Of a DNA stretch of 64,000 bases, positions 1-10,863 are shown piece after piece (position 1 is the stretch's first letter; each line of letters starts with the position of its first letter). The notes under the pieces are model-generated. The model saw nothing but the letters and a program-made list of their open reading frames with translations. It had not been told where the DNA came from and searched no databases. Location of the stretch: positions 136,139,390-136,203,389 of the forward strand of contig CM022946.1 in the NCBI GenBank assembly GCA_012931725.1, written 5' to 3'. Made by a program: the position numbers and the translations under genes. This stretch comes from Litsea cubeba. Lineage: Eukaryota > Streptophyta > Magnoliopsida > Laurales > Lauraceae.

Positions 1-1032
1 AACTTTTTGTTGATGGGTATGCTCCCTATACAACACTTACGTTCATCTCGAGGAGATTTAGGGGGAGTAGGTCCCACATAATTTTTTTTTTGTCGTGTTT
101 TCCTTTTATTTTTTTTCTCTCTTGGTCATATTGTTCACTTTTTCACTGTGCACTTAAATTTATGAAAATCTATTCTTACTGTATCTCATGGAGTGATTTG
201 ACCAAACAATAGACGTTTGAGTGTTTTTGCCGCGCTACACTGAAGTGTTTGAAAATTTGACACTTCACTCGAGCGAACCTGTCAGTTTTAAGTTCGCCCG
301 TGCCTCTTTTTTCTTCACTACTTTTCCCCTTCCTCCAAGCCCTAAACCCCTTTTCGTCCGCAACTTTCCTCTGTTGTGCTCCCTTAATCTATCCTCTAAT
401 TAGGTAGTTTCTTCGTTCTTCATCATCTATTTGCATCACTCCATTCCATTTTTCATTTTTTCATAGGTTTTATTAATTTGGATTTTCCATTTTGGATCTC
501 TTGGCTAGAGACTCTCCTATCTGGTTTCACATGCTTCATTTCCTGTCTTTCTTTCATCTCTTGTCTCTTGTGATTTGCATTTGGGTTGTGATTGTGGATT
601 TGGAATGTTGAATGTGGTTTTCTTTTTTGGAAAAAAGATTGGTTTGCTCATATTTTTGGATTATTCTTGGAAAGTGTTTGTGGAAATTACTCAACTGAGT
701 GTGCTTGTCAGAAGCAACATGGATTTTACTTGATAGCTTTGGATGTTTGATTCATGTTATGGAGGGTGATAATTGAATTTTGGAATGGAAGGAGAAGGAT
801 TTGGAAAATGTCTTGGTTTGTATGTTTTTGCTTCAGCTCACCACTATTGGTTTGTTTGGCTTCTGAAACTATCTCTACTTGAGAACTTTTGTGAATGTAT
901 GAAGTATTTTCTACTTCATTTTTACTGTCAGCTGTTATGAATTTTTTTCCAATTTTTCTTAAGTGAAGTGGCTATTGTCTCATTGAGAAACGGTGCTCTA
1001 TGGTATGACTTGGGGTTCTGTATAGCTTCTCT

Positions 1033-2074
1033 ATGGCTCCTAGAAAGAGATCTCTTGTTGAGTCTTCATCTTCTCAACCTTCGTTTGACAAACATCATTT
1101 TCCTTCTCTTTCCAATGCTAATCAATTTCATGAATTGTTCGAGCATAGAACTATTGAATCAAAAAGAGAAATTGCAGAAAAACTACATGATAAAAAAATT
1201 TGTAGGAGCCTTGCTAATAGGAATTGGTATTCCCTGATGCATTTTGAGACTTCTGTAGCCTACATTGGCTGGGTCAGAGAATTCTATTGCAATTTGGAGT
1301 TTGTTTCTCCGGCCTCTCTGAAAACTTTTGTTCGAGGAAAATGGATCACTATCTCTACATCAGACATTGCTGAATTCATTGACATTCCATGTGTAGAGCC
1401 CTACGACTATCCTCTACCAGATGAAAGCCAAGTACAAATTGATTATGATATGATTCGCACAACTCTTTGTGGAGAAGAAACACTTTGGCTTGGTGGCACT
1501 CTTCCTCACGATAGCTTAACTGAAGAATATTGATTCCCCAATCGGTTTGTTTGTCATAATCTTGACCCCAGAGGTCATACTTCAGATGTCTGTCACAAAA
1601 ATGGTTACCTTCTGTACTGCATTGGCACCGGGAAAGTGGTGAATATTCCTTAAGTGATTATGAATGCCCTGATAAAGATGCTATCTGCCAAGAAGAACTC
1701 CATCCTTCCTTTTGGTGCTCTGATCACTGAATTTCTTTTGTGGAAGGAGGTTCCTAAGAAGCATAATGAAAACAGTCAGCGGATTCGGAAACCAATAAAT
1801 TCCAGGACTTTGATCAATCCTCTGCTCACATTCCACCGCCTGTTCAAGGTGTAGAGCTACAGGCAGAAGAAGCTGCACTGGGTGCAAATGTTCAAGGAGA
1901 GCAGCAAGGCAATCTGGATCAAGTTGCACTTCTCAGGGGAGAAGTTTAAGCATTGCAACTTCATTTTGATGCAAGATTTACGGCAGTAGATGGCCGTTTG
2001 AATGCATACGATGGACGCTTCAATTCTATTGATGAAGCGCTTACTGCGATCCTTGCTTGTCTTGGAAATCAGTG
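1033..2074 (+). pseudogene. Decayed extra ORF of a SIRE/Maximus-like element (plant transposon-protein domain)
   Basis: The first part is an open frame of 166 codons starting MAPRKRSLVESSSSQ and ending at 1533. It resembles the 'putative plant transposon protein' domain (Pfam PF20167 type), with the typical VREFYCNLEF and LKTFVRGKWI segments. Recognisable coding continues in other frames: IMNALIKMLSAKKNSILPFG at 1657-1716, then a Q/A-rich part and an end reading AVDGRLNAYDGRFNSIDEAL before a TGA at 2072-2074. At least one frameshift and an in-frame stop near 1947 break it. The domain's biochemical role is unknown. Its place just before the PPT and 3' LTR marks it as the extra 3' ORF of the element, not a host gene. 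Family assignment is from memory. Confidence 0.65.
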
Positions 2075-2552
2075 ATATCAGCTGAATTTTTTTTTTTTTT
2101 TTTTGGTTTTCTGACTGCCTTTGGTGTTAGCTATTTTCTTGATATTTTGTTGACCTCATTGCTGACAGTACATCTTCTTCTTTTGTCTTTTGATTGTCTT
2201 AGCTAGTCTTGATTAGTGTTATTCCTTTTTGCGTTTCCTTTTGTCAATTTATGAAGAAAAAGGGGGAGTATTTTGTGTTTATCATCTTGCTATATATATT
2301 GCTACATCTTTGTGCTTTTGCTAATGTTACTTTATCTTTTTGTCTTTCCTATGATCAAGTTTACAAGTTTATTTTTATGTTTCTATGATGATGCACTTAA
2401 TCTAGTGAACAGGTTTTTGCGGGGATTATGAGGTCTAGACATTTTTATAGAAGATTGTTTTTGGTTATTTTTTTTTATGTATTTATGGGTAGATTTTTTT
2501 TTTTTTTTTTGTAATTAGGAGTTTTGTCCATGAATTGCCAGAGGGGGAGATT

Positions 2553-3367
2553 GTAAGGTTTTTAGAGTTGGCTAATTGATTGGTTAATGGACAAATCCAG
2601 GCTTCTTAATCTTGTAATTCTTTTTAGAATGGACTGCACAAGATTTGAATGAAAAAGACTTCTGGTAGCTCCCTGACAGAGGTCGCTCGAGCGATCCTTC
2701 ATTCGCTCGAGTGAACCAAGACAGAGGCTTCATCTCTCGAGCAACAATCTTCCTTCGCTCGACCCAGCTGAGACAGAGACGTGGCCGCTCGAGCGAACCT
2801 GGGCGAAGTTGCAGATCCCATCCGGAAACTACTTCCTATTTTCTCTTAAGATGCCCAGTTCTATTCCAAACGTATCAGAACTCTCGAGGCTCGTTTCTAG
2901 GCTTATTAATAGCCATTCTCTCTCTATTCTAAAGCACTTCTCATCAATACAATTAATCTGAGAAGATTCTGAGAGATCCATCTTCCCCTAAAGCTTCTAG
3001 TTGCTATGCTGAAGATCAAGTTTTGGTTCTGGTTCCGTTCTACTCTCCTGAAGTAGAGAATCCCTTGAGGAGTTCGTTCAAGCACGGTTTGAAGGTGAAC
3101 GACGAGCTGTCGACAAGATTCAAGCAGTCCTTAGGTTGAGTTACCAACTGGGAAGGGTTGTGTCTTTTGCGACTTTCGTTTTACAATAATGCTTGGTTGT
3201 CTGTTGGCCTAGAAAGTAAGGCCCGTGGTTTTTTTTTCGATTTGAGTTTTCCACGTATAATTCGTGTGTCCTTCTCGTTGTGTGGTTTGATTGCTTTTAA
3301 TCAGATCTTAGGATTAATTATTAGCTTAATCACTTGTGGATTGATATTAATAGAGATCTAGTTTACG
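2553..3367 (+). repeat. 3' LTR of SIRE/Maximus-like element with CTCGAG word array
   Basis: The LTR starts TGTAAGG directly after the PPT. Between 2689 and 2800 it carries repeated CGCTCGAGCG-type words. An AT-rich, TATA-like motif (CTTATTAATAGCC near 2901) follows about 100 bp later. The end is set where similarity to other Copia LTR ends (GATCTAGTTTACG) stops. No TSD was identified. Confidence 0.55.
2689..2800. repeat. Array of CTCGAGCG palindromic words in a Copia LTR
   Basis: Five related words occur here: CGCTCGAGCGA, CGCTCGAGTGAA, CTCTCGAGCAA, TTCGCTCGACC and CGCTCGAGCGAACCT. The last is also found in the unrelated gypsy LTR at 46670. See the findings on LTR words. Confidence 0.8.
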
Positions 3368-3930
3368 GGAAATTAGCCTGTGTTAAGGCCGATTTTTCAC
3401 TGTTAGAGAATTTAAAATTATCGTTGAGGATTTGAGTTGGTAAGAGAAACAAGAAACTCTTTGTGTAACCTTCTCGAAGAGTTATTTGGGAATAATCACC
3501 AATTGGAAAATGGGCATTTGGACATAACTACCACGGTGGTTAAAGACAATAACTAGTACCCCAACTTCCAAGCCCACATTAACTACCCGACCGATTATTC
3601 CTTCTTGACCCAAAAGTAAGCCAAGCCAAACAAGTACTTGGTCAACCCAAGTTACGCCCAAACCAACCTAACTCAAATAGATTCTAGATTAACCCAAGGC
3701 AGGCTCAATAAATGGCAAAAGATAGAGCTCCTTAATGAGTCATGAAACTCCAAGCCAAGCCCATGCCCTTCCATTACTATTTGAAAATTTTCATTAAAAT
3801 TCGCCTATGTAACTTTTATAATATGATAAGTTGTTGAGTAGTGCTACTTATATTTTATCACAATTTTTACATATATTACATTTACTATATAATAAGTTTG
3901 CATATATAACTTTATAGGGAAATATTCAAG
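3368..3930. other. Unassigned non-coding stretch
   Basis: AT-rich sequence without a credible ORF. Part of 3540-3780 is rich in CCAA/AAGCC strings, but I recognise no element or RNA gene. Confidence 0.4.
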
Positions 3931-3931
3931 T

Positions 3932-4090
3932 ACATCTATCCCTCACAATAGGGTGAGGGACATTCCCCTTTTTGGAAAGTTTTAAGTACATAGAGAGTAA
4001 TCTTATCTATTTTAAAAGTCACTTTTGTACTTGAAACTTCCGAAAAAGGGTAGTGTTCATCACCCTATTGTGAGGGATATATACATAGGA
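3932..4090. mobile_element. Short MITE with inverted repeats
   Basis: The left end reads ATCCCTCACAATAGGGTGA and continues into CCCTTTTT. The right end read in reverse complement gives ATCCCTCACAATAGGGTGA followed by a similar CCCTTTTTCGGAAGTTT. Together they form imperfect terminal inverted repeats of roughly 50 bp around a core of about 50 bp, with no ORF. The flanks AAATATTC and GAATACTC may be a decayed duplication. The superfamily is not assigned. Confidence 0.6.
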
Positions 4091-4094
4091 ATAC

Positions 4095-5245
4095 TCACCA
4101 ACTTTATAATATGAAAATTTTACTTTTTTAATTAAATTAGACATATCAAATAATTTATTTGCAAGAGGGTCAAAATGAAATGTTACTATTTCAAATGGAT
4201 TAGAGTTGGGACTTGTGAAAAATGTCCTCACTAGCTGATCACAGGGATGATGGATTCGAATTCCGGACTATGCACCAAAAACATTGTCGGCGGTGAACGG
4301 CTCCACATGGGAACAGACGGAAACGCGTGTCCATGATATTGCATACTGTCATGGAGCGTGATACCACATTTCAAGAATGCAACACGTGGACTTATTTGAG
4401 GGGAGGGCCGACTTTGGGTTTTTTTTTTTTTTTCCACTTCCGCACTTTTCTTGTAGTGAGGGTGGGGGACCGGCACTTGTGAGTTGGGACACTGTTTTTC
4501 ATATAATTCCCAAAACCCATAAATCTCTTCCAACAAAGAAAAGTCTCCAGAGAGGTCAGGATCATCATAACATCTGTGGTTTCCCCATGTCAAACAATTA
4601 ATTAAAGTATAAACCCATCTCGGGTCAAGATGCCAAAGTTTAAAAATTCCTTGGGTTTCATTTTAATATGCAAGTGATTTATAAGTAGATTACTTAAGCA
4701 TCATTACGTTTATTTGCATTAATTTACATCTGTGGTGAATAAAATGAGATTTGAAAATGATGAGAAAGTGACAATTAACACAAGAACTTTCCCAATAAAA
4801 AACTATATAAGTGATTCACACCCCGCAACCAGAAAGGAACTAAGGCGGAGCAAACAATGATTTTCTGTTGTGGGCACATCAAATATCTTTATTTTCTTAT
4901 TCACGTGGACCCCATAATTTGTAACTCAAAGCACTCAATTTGTTTATTAAACGAATAAACTCCAAGATCTTGAAGCTCATTACGCGAAATCTTCATAAAT
5001 TGTTAATAATTTCTTAAAAGGTAAGAAAAAATAAATCTAATTTCCTATACTTCTATGGGCCTTTCAACTCATGATCTAAATTGTTCAATATTATTGTATT
5101 AATGGTAATTTCATATCATAGTTCTCGATGGATTTAAAAAAAATTGTGAAAAAACATCAAAAAAGACTCAAATACATCTAAAATGGTTGGATGTACTCAT
5201 TTATTCATGTGAAAATGGCGATTTTGACAAATGGTAATGTGTTTC
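4095..5245. other. Mostly unassigned AT-rich DNA with one doubtful ORF
   Basis: On the minus strand, 4231-4593 is open for 120 codons and starts MTWGNHRCYDDPDLSGDFSL. The first 35 residues look protein-like, while the middle is a lysine run encoded by a poly-T tract and the end is low in complexity. I do not recognise it, see no splice structure and would not call it a gene. The remainder is AT-rich with no feature I can support. Confidence 0.3.
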
Positions 5246-6717
5246 CATTATGTGCACACTTCTTTCACCAAAAGTAAAAGAAAATTTTGTTGGTTCAATT
5301 CGAGGGTAACCTTATCCCTCCAATAACTCAATAAAAAGTTGCTAGAATATAGGATACCCCTTTCATTAATCTATGTCATCCTTAAATACAAGATACATGC
5401 ACTTATAACTACCACAATTTGACCCACTCTCTATAACTAACACAACTTACTACAACCCATACAAATAAGTGCACTCACTACTCACACTCATACAAATATA
5501 AAAACTACTTCTACTGATAGGCAAACCAACTAACCCCTCATGACTCATTACTTTCCCCATTACTCAAGAACAACTACCCACACCTCATGTGTAACTCCTC
5601 ATAACTCTCCTACTGCCATATGACCCCCAAATAAGAATGATCATGCTTGTGTAATGAAAGGCCACATCATTCCTCTCCCCCTGGATCAACCTTTTCCTCA
5701 TGGTTGAAATCTGGGTAACATTCATCAAAAGCTCGAAATAGAACCCACATGGTATCTTCATGATCTTTTCCTTGCCACTATCTGAGAACTTCCAACGTCT
5801 ATTTTTTTCCGTCTAACCATCCTATGATTGAGAATCTTCTTTGGAGTTAAAGTAAACAAGCCATCACCCTGTTTTTCGTTAAAATTGGATGCCACAGTTG
5901 AACATCATCCCCAGATGGAAGGAAGCTAATGGAACTCGTTCTCCATCCGGGGTTTGATGGAAGTCAAAGAATTGCACCCATTACTAACCCAGCTCGTTGG
6001 ATCTTCCCCTCCATTGAAATGAGAAAAGTCAAGCTTGGGTTGATACATACCAGAATGTCCTTCCCCGAAGCAGTTATTGCGTCATCCTCCACCATCTCTA
6101 TATTGATTGAAAGAGACTTCTTTGTGTTCCAAAGTTTGGCTCGCCAACAAGCTATCGAACTTGGTGTTAATTGCAGCGTACATCTCCTGCATTTCTTTTT
6201 AATTGCCTGTTCTTGACTTGAACCCAAAGAACTTATCTCCATCTCTATTCGCTCAAGTCATAGTTTTTGACATGCCTACCTCTGATACCAAATGTTATGG
6301 GCGCACTTCTTCTTTCACCAAAAGTAATAGGCTCACTTCGATGGGAGCCTTGGTCCTCCAATAACTCAATAAAAAGTTGGTAGAAGATATGATATCCCTT
6401 TCATTAACCTATGCCATCTTTAAATATAAGATACATGCACTTATAACTACCACAATTTGACCCACTCTCTATAACTAACACGACTTACCATAATTTCATC
6501 CACCACTCCTACAAATAAATGCACCCACTACTCGCACTCATACAAATACAAAAACTACTTACTCATAGATAAATCAACTAACCCCCCATGACTCATTACT
6601 TTTCCCGTGACACAAGGATAACTACCCACACCCCATCGGTAACTCCTTATAACTCCCCTACTGCCATATGAACCCCACATAGTAATGATCATGCTTGTGT
6701 AATACAAGGCCACATCG
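5246..6717 (-). mobile_element. Small non-autonomous LTR retrotransposon with a gag relic
   Basis: Two direct repeats, 5246-5669 and 6293-6717, flank a 623-bp internal region. On the minus strand a Met-tRNA primer site (TGGTATCAGAGGTAGG, 6275-6290) follows the right repeat, and a polypurine tract (CCAGGGGGAGAGGAA, 5670-5684) precedes the left one. Both are where an LTR element needs them. Flanks are GTTTC (5241-5245) and GTTTT (6718-6722), a one-mismatch target duplication. Internal minus-strand sequence still reads gag-like pieces such as KLDFSHFNGEDPTSW and DFHQTPDGERVPLASF in broken frames, which suggests Ty3/gypsy origin. No pol is present. Confidence 0.75.
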
Positions 6718-6737
6718 GTTTTACATGCATAACATTT

Positions 6738-6738
<1 letters not shown>

Positions 6739-6803
<65 letters not shown>

Positions 6804-6815
6804 GCACGCACGCAC
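6739..6815. repeat. Compound microsatellite (CT)n(CA)n(CGCA)n
   Basis: About 24 CT units run into about 8 CA units and then three GCAC/ACGC units. It lies about 20 bp from the edge of the 5246-6717 element. Confidence 0.95.
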
Positions 6816-6861
6816 ATATAGCTACGCTACAAAACTCCTCGATGTTTCTCACAAAAAAATG

Positions 6862-7012
6862 CCCCTCTTTTAGCCAATGAAAATGTGACATGTGTCATCA
6901 ATGATACACATATCCGATTCTCTCTGCGTTTCTCATTAAGAATTTCCCCTCTTTTAGCCAATGAAAATGTGACTTGTGTCATCAATGATACATATTCCAA
7001 TTCTCACTCCTA
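6862..7012. repeat. Imperfect tandem duplication of about 90 bp
   Basis: The block starting CCCCTCTTTTAGCCAATGAA occurs at 6862 and again at 6948. Each copy is followed by a GTGTCATCAATGATACA segment. No coding potential. Confidence 0.75.
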
Positions 7013-7149
7013 AACATTCTTCTACAAAGGTGAATCTTTTTAGATTCTCTTAAAATACTTACAAATCATTGGTCTTGGTTGTTAGATAGGGCTGAAAACT
7101 TCCTTTTTTTGAGATAGGGGAGTTTTTGAGAATTTCTCATATATATATA

Positions 7150-7545
7150 TATATGAGGCCAGCTCACCTAAGCTCAAGCTTAGGATAAGGTAAACTCAAG
7201 TGTGTGGTGGGGCCCACTGAGGGACCCACATGGGGATGGGGGTGGGGGGATTTCAAGGACTCCCTAAGATCTTCCTCCCTGTAAAAAATAAGCCTCAACC
7301 GTAATTATTATCATCTCCATATGGGCCCAAGAGTTTAATGGTCAACAATCCATTCGGATTGATATACAGTCATTCCAACGGTCCAGTAAATTCGGATCTT
7401 ACCAAAAATTGGTGGACATGTACAATTTAAGGGGTCATGTGTTTGGTCTATTTGGATGGACCAAAGGTGGGCCCCACAAGCACGAGCTTACGAAATTTTC
7501 TCCCTAAGCTCGAGCTCAGGGGAACCTTGGCCTATATACATTTTC
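7150..7545. mobile_element. MITE-like repeat with imperfect inverted ends
   Basis: The left end GGCCAGCTCACCTAAGCTC and the right end, whose reverse complement begins GGCCAAGGTTCCCCTGAGCTC, form imperfect inverted repeats about 380 bp apart. They are bordered by AT-rich TATA sequence. The core (GGGCCCAC, CCATATGGGC, TTTAATGGTCAA) is related to the split repeat at 8290-8520 plus 20191-20330. No ORF. The superfamily is unknown. Confidence 0.5.
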
Positions 7546-8289
7546 CTATCTAATGCGTTAAAAGCAAATGACCCCTCAAGCCTCAAGGGCTTGTTTGTTT
7601 AGAGGATAAATGAGAATTTCAAATATTGTCTTAATTGAATTCACAACCACAAATCAACGACCTCTAAGAACATATATGAACAATTCAATCAGCTAAAAAA
7701 GGCTAATTTATAAGGCAAGATTTTTGAAAATTGACAAACCAAATTGGGATTTTTAAATGTGAAGCGACATCCACTGACTTTGTGTTAGAAATTCCAACAA
7801 GAAGTCATTTGGTCAGAAATTCAACTAAACAAAAAAACGTCCAAGAAGGTTTTTCCAAGTCTCAATTCTTCAAATGTCATCCTCTCATGGGTTTTTCAAA
7901 TCTCTAGTACATCTTAACATTCAAAATGTTTGAATTTGGAGAATTCTGAAAATTACAAATGGTTGGGGTTTTTAAATTATAGCAATGAAACAAGGAATTT
8001 CAAAGCTCCAAAAACAGCCACTGTCATTCCTATTAGAATTCCCAACACATGAAAATTTTGTTATAAATTCCTCCAAACCAAACCCTGTTAGATTAAAGGT
8101 GTGGTTATACGGTGAAGGTATCGCTTAGTTCCTTCTTAAAAAAATCTTGATATATAAAAAAGCATGAGAGAGGAGAAACGAGAAACTCCCACTATGTTTG
8201 ACTAATTTTTTAATTAAGTAGAGATTCAATGGACCTCAAATCATTTGTAGGACCTCCAAATGAAACATAATTGTCATATGTATGTATGT
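7546..8289. other. Unassigned AT-rich DNA
   Basis: No ORF, repeat family or RNA gene recognised. The text around 7740-8090 contains several AATTCC/TTTGAAA-like strings but no clear repeat structure. Confidence 0.4.
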
Positions 8290-8520
8290 ACGTACATATA
8301 TGGGAGAGATGCTATATATAGCATCCGATATGTGACTCGCGCACTAGATGAGTGTGCCCACCTCAACATGGGGCCCCACTTGGGACTGAGACCTGAAGGG
8401 ATCAAAAGATCTCCATGCGCCCTTTATCTCCACAAAAAATTAGCTCCATCCCTAAATCCAATCATCTCCATCCGGGCTCCGCAAATTTAACGGTATATAG
8501 TCCTTTTGGATGGGTGTGTG
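8290..8520. repeat. Left half of a MITE-like repeat split by an LTR insertion
   Basis: This half runs up to the insertion point of the gypsy solo LTR at 8521 and continues at 20191. The joined text matches the layout of the repeat at 7150-7545: GGGGCCCCAC, then CCATCCGGGCTCC, AATTTAACGG, TTTTGGATGG and finally a TGTGTGGTCT segment in the right half. The strings bordering the LTR are GTGTG (8516-8520) and GTGTA (20191-20195), consistent with a 5-bp duplication with one change. Confidence 0.6.
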
Positions 8521-9237
8521 TGTCACACCCCGAGCCTGAGATTGCACCCATCTCGAGGCGCGACAGACGCCCGCATGGGGATTCGAGTCAAAATCGTTGA
8601 CCTTTGGTCCCCACGAATGGAATTCATCCACAGGATATCACGTGTGAGGTTCAAATTTCCATAAACCTGTATTTTCACCTATATAATTTTGTCAAATAGA
8701 TATCCAATTGTGATCCACCAATATCACATGCATAAGGTTCTTGAGCATAGATTAAAATTTCAAGTTTAAGTTCAAGAGATAGAAAAAGAAAGAAGTAGGT
8801 TAAGTTAAAGATTACAATCCAAAAGCTAAACAAGTTCATAAACTATAACAAAAGATGTTGCAATCCAAGCCACGGTCCATGGGTCATTTTACGTCCAATC
8901 TCAACGGGTAGATGTCTAGAAGACATCATCAGAAGTCCATTCAGCTACGTGATGGGAGATTCCTCCTCCTCGTGGATCTCCGGGGTGGTCGCATCGAGGT
9001 ACTCACCTGTAACGCCAAGTGTAGCACCATTAGACTAGGCTAAACGAGATAAATCATAAAACATGTGACAAATGAATAGTTAGCAAATATAAATCATATG
9101 AGGTCAAAGCATGATCACTAGGCAAGTCTGTGCATGAATAAGCATGAGACGTACGAATTATAGATGACATATACACAATAACAGAACTAAATGGTACATC
9201 CACATTAGCTATATTCTCTCAAATTGACCGTGTAAAC

Positions 9238-10863
9238 TGAAAGTCCACGGAGATCCTAACCCTAGAGGGGGGGTGAATAGGGTGAGCTACTAATAGTGAC
9301 TAACTATGACCAATTTTAATTTTCTATAAACTAACTAGTCACTAGTGATGATAACAAGCACAATGCGGAAGCTAAATACATACAATCATCACAAGAGCAT
9401 GCACCACAACACAATATTTATAGTGGTTCGGCCAACATGCCTACATCCACTACCGGCTTGTGTTCCTCACACCCCACCGGATTTCCACTATTATGCTTTT
9501 CAAAAGGCTAAGCAATAACCTCTACAATGTATGCTTTCCAAGGCTTAGCAATAACCTTACAATGATGTTTTTCTAGGCTAAACAACAACCCTTACACTAT
9601 GCTTTTATATGGCTAAGCAATAACCTTACAATCAAATGATTTCTCTCAAAGAAAGTGTCTTCCAAAGAACACTCTAAGAGATTACAATTAAAGCTCAATT
9701 ACAATGCCTCTTTAATAGGCTAATTTGAAAATGAAATGCCAAACTCTAGACATATGCATATGAATGAGAAAGTGTAAGATTCATGCATATGCTAGAAAAC
9801 ACTCTAACTCTTTTTAGAAGGATGAAACACTAAATGATGCAAAGATGTTGATCATATTTAAATGAAAGAGTAGAATGAAAAACACATGAGTTTTCAAGAT
9901 GAAGAAACTTGATTTGAAAAATTACAACTTAACTCTAGCAAGTTAGTGTAGAAACTTGAAAACAAAACTCATGTGAATAGCTAAACATATGTTGTATCCT
10001 CATGACTAAACATGTTCAAGGATTTAACAATGCATGAACACAACATTAAGAAACTTGAGCATGCTTTTAAAAGAAATCAAAGATTAATACAAAGCATGAG
10101 ATTAAATGAGAAAAGAGAGCACACCCATTTGAGATTTGAATCAAAGATTGAGTCCATGGATTAGCCCCATTAGTCCTTCAATAATCTCCTTAAAGTGTAG
10201 TTCTTCCTTGGCCTCAAGAGTTCCTTGAAGTTCAGCACTCAATCCCCAACAAAAATCCACTTTTTATAGCCAAAAAGTGTCCAACGGCTAGTGCCCGGTC
10301 GACCTGGTACAGGGCCCGGTCGACCGGGTGCTCAACGGTCAGAAATATATCCGTTGGAGCCTTAACGGCCATTTTCCCTGGGTCGGCCTGCACTGTGTGC
10401 CCGGTCGACCGGGTGCCTTGGCCGGTCGACCGGGTACACAGCCGGCCAACCTGCTGGCAGCCCAGATGTCTGATTTTTTTTTCAGAACTTTGAAGGAGAG
10501 TGAGGGCTGGTCTTCAATGAACTTTGGGGCACAATTCAAGCTTGGATTCAAGTCAGAAAAAGACTATTAAAAATGAAATATAAATGACTTGAAATCTCCA
10601 AATAAAAACTGATTTTAAAGAGAAAAACATGGAAAGCTTGAATTTTGGAAATGACACCAAAAACACCCACATGGGACTAGAAAACTTCATGAACTTAAGA
10701 TTCATAAATATTATGAAAAACATGCATGACATGAATAAAATCAAAGATTATGAATGAAAATCAAGCATGAAAATCTTAAGATAAAAATCATGAATGAATG
10801 AGAGATCAAGCTTATGAAAATGAAATGCACCCTATCAAATTGCAACAAAGTAAAACTCTAACA
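9238..10863 (-). repeat. 3' LTR of the young gag-only element
   Basis: 1626 bp, the same length as the partner at 14866-16491. In element orientation the word array comes first (10440-10291). A TATA-like motif (GGCTATAAAAAG, 10260-10271) follows directly, so the array lies just upstream of the probable promoter. Confidence 0.92.
10291..10440. repeat. GGTCGACC palindromic word array (3' LTR copy)
   Basis: CCCGGTCGACC-type words occur at about 10293, 10314, 10399 and 10421. Three of the four have the full palindromic core CCGGTCGACCGG. The stretch is strongly GC-rich against AT-rich surroundings and ends about 20 bp from the TATA-like motif of this LTR. Confidence 0.85.

Larger units (their letters stand above)
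1..3367 (+). mobile_element. 3' end of a SIRE/Maximus-like Copia retrotransposon
   Basis: This is the downstream part of a Ty1/copia element whose gag-pol lies left of the window. In order it holds an untranslated stretch (1-1030), a decayed extra ORF (1033-2074), two polypurine stretches (AAAAAGGGGGAGTA near 2257 and AGAGGGGGAGAT at 2541-2552) and a 3' LTR that starts TGTAAGG at 2553. An additional ORF between pol and the 3' LTR and a PPT of this form are known from SIRE/Maximus elements. The right end near 3367 is uncertain because no clean CA end or target duplication was found. The word CTCGAGCGAACCT appears at 271-283 and again in the LTR. Confidence 0.7.

Noticed and set aside
10328..10744. 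ORFs duplicated at 10328-10744 and 15956-16372
   Set aside because: They lie in the two LTRs of one element and recur only because the LTRs are near-identical.
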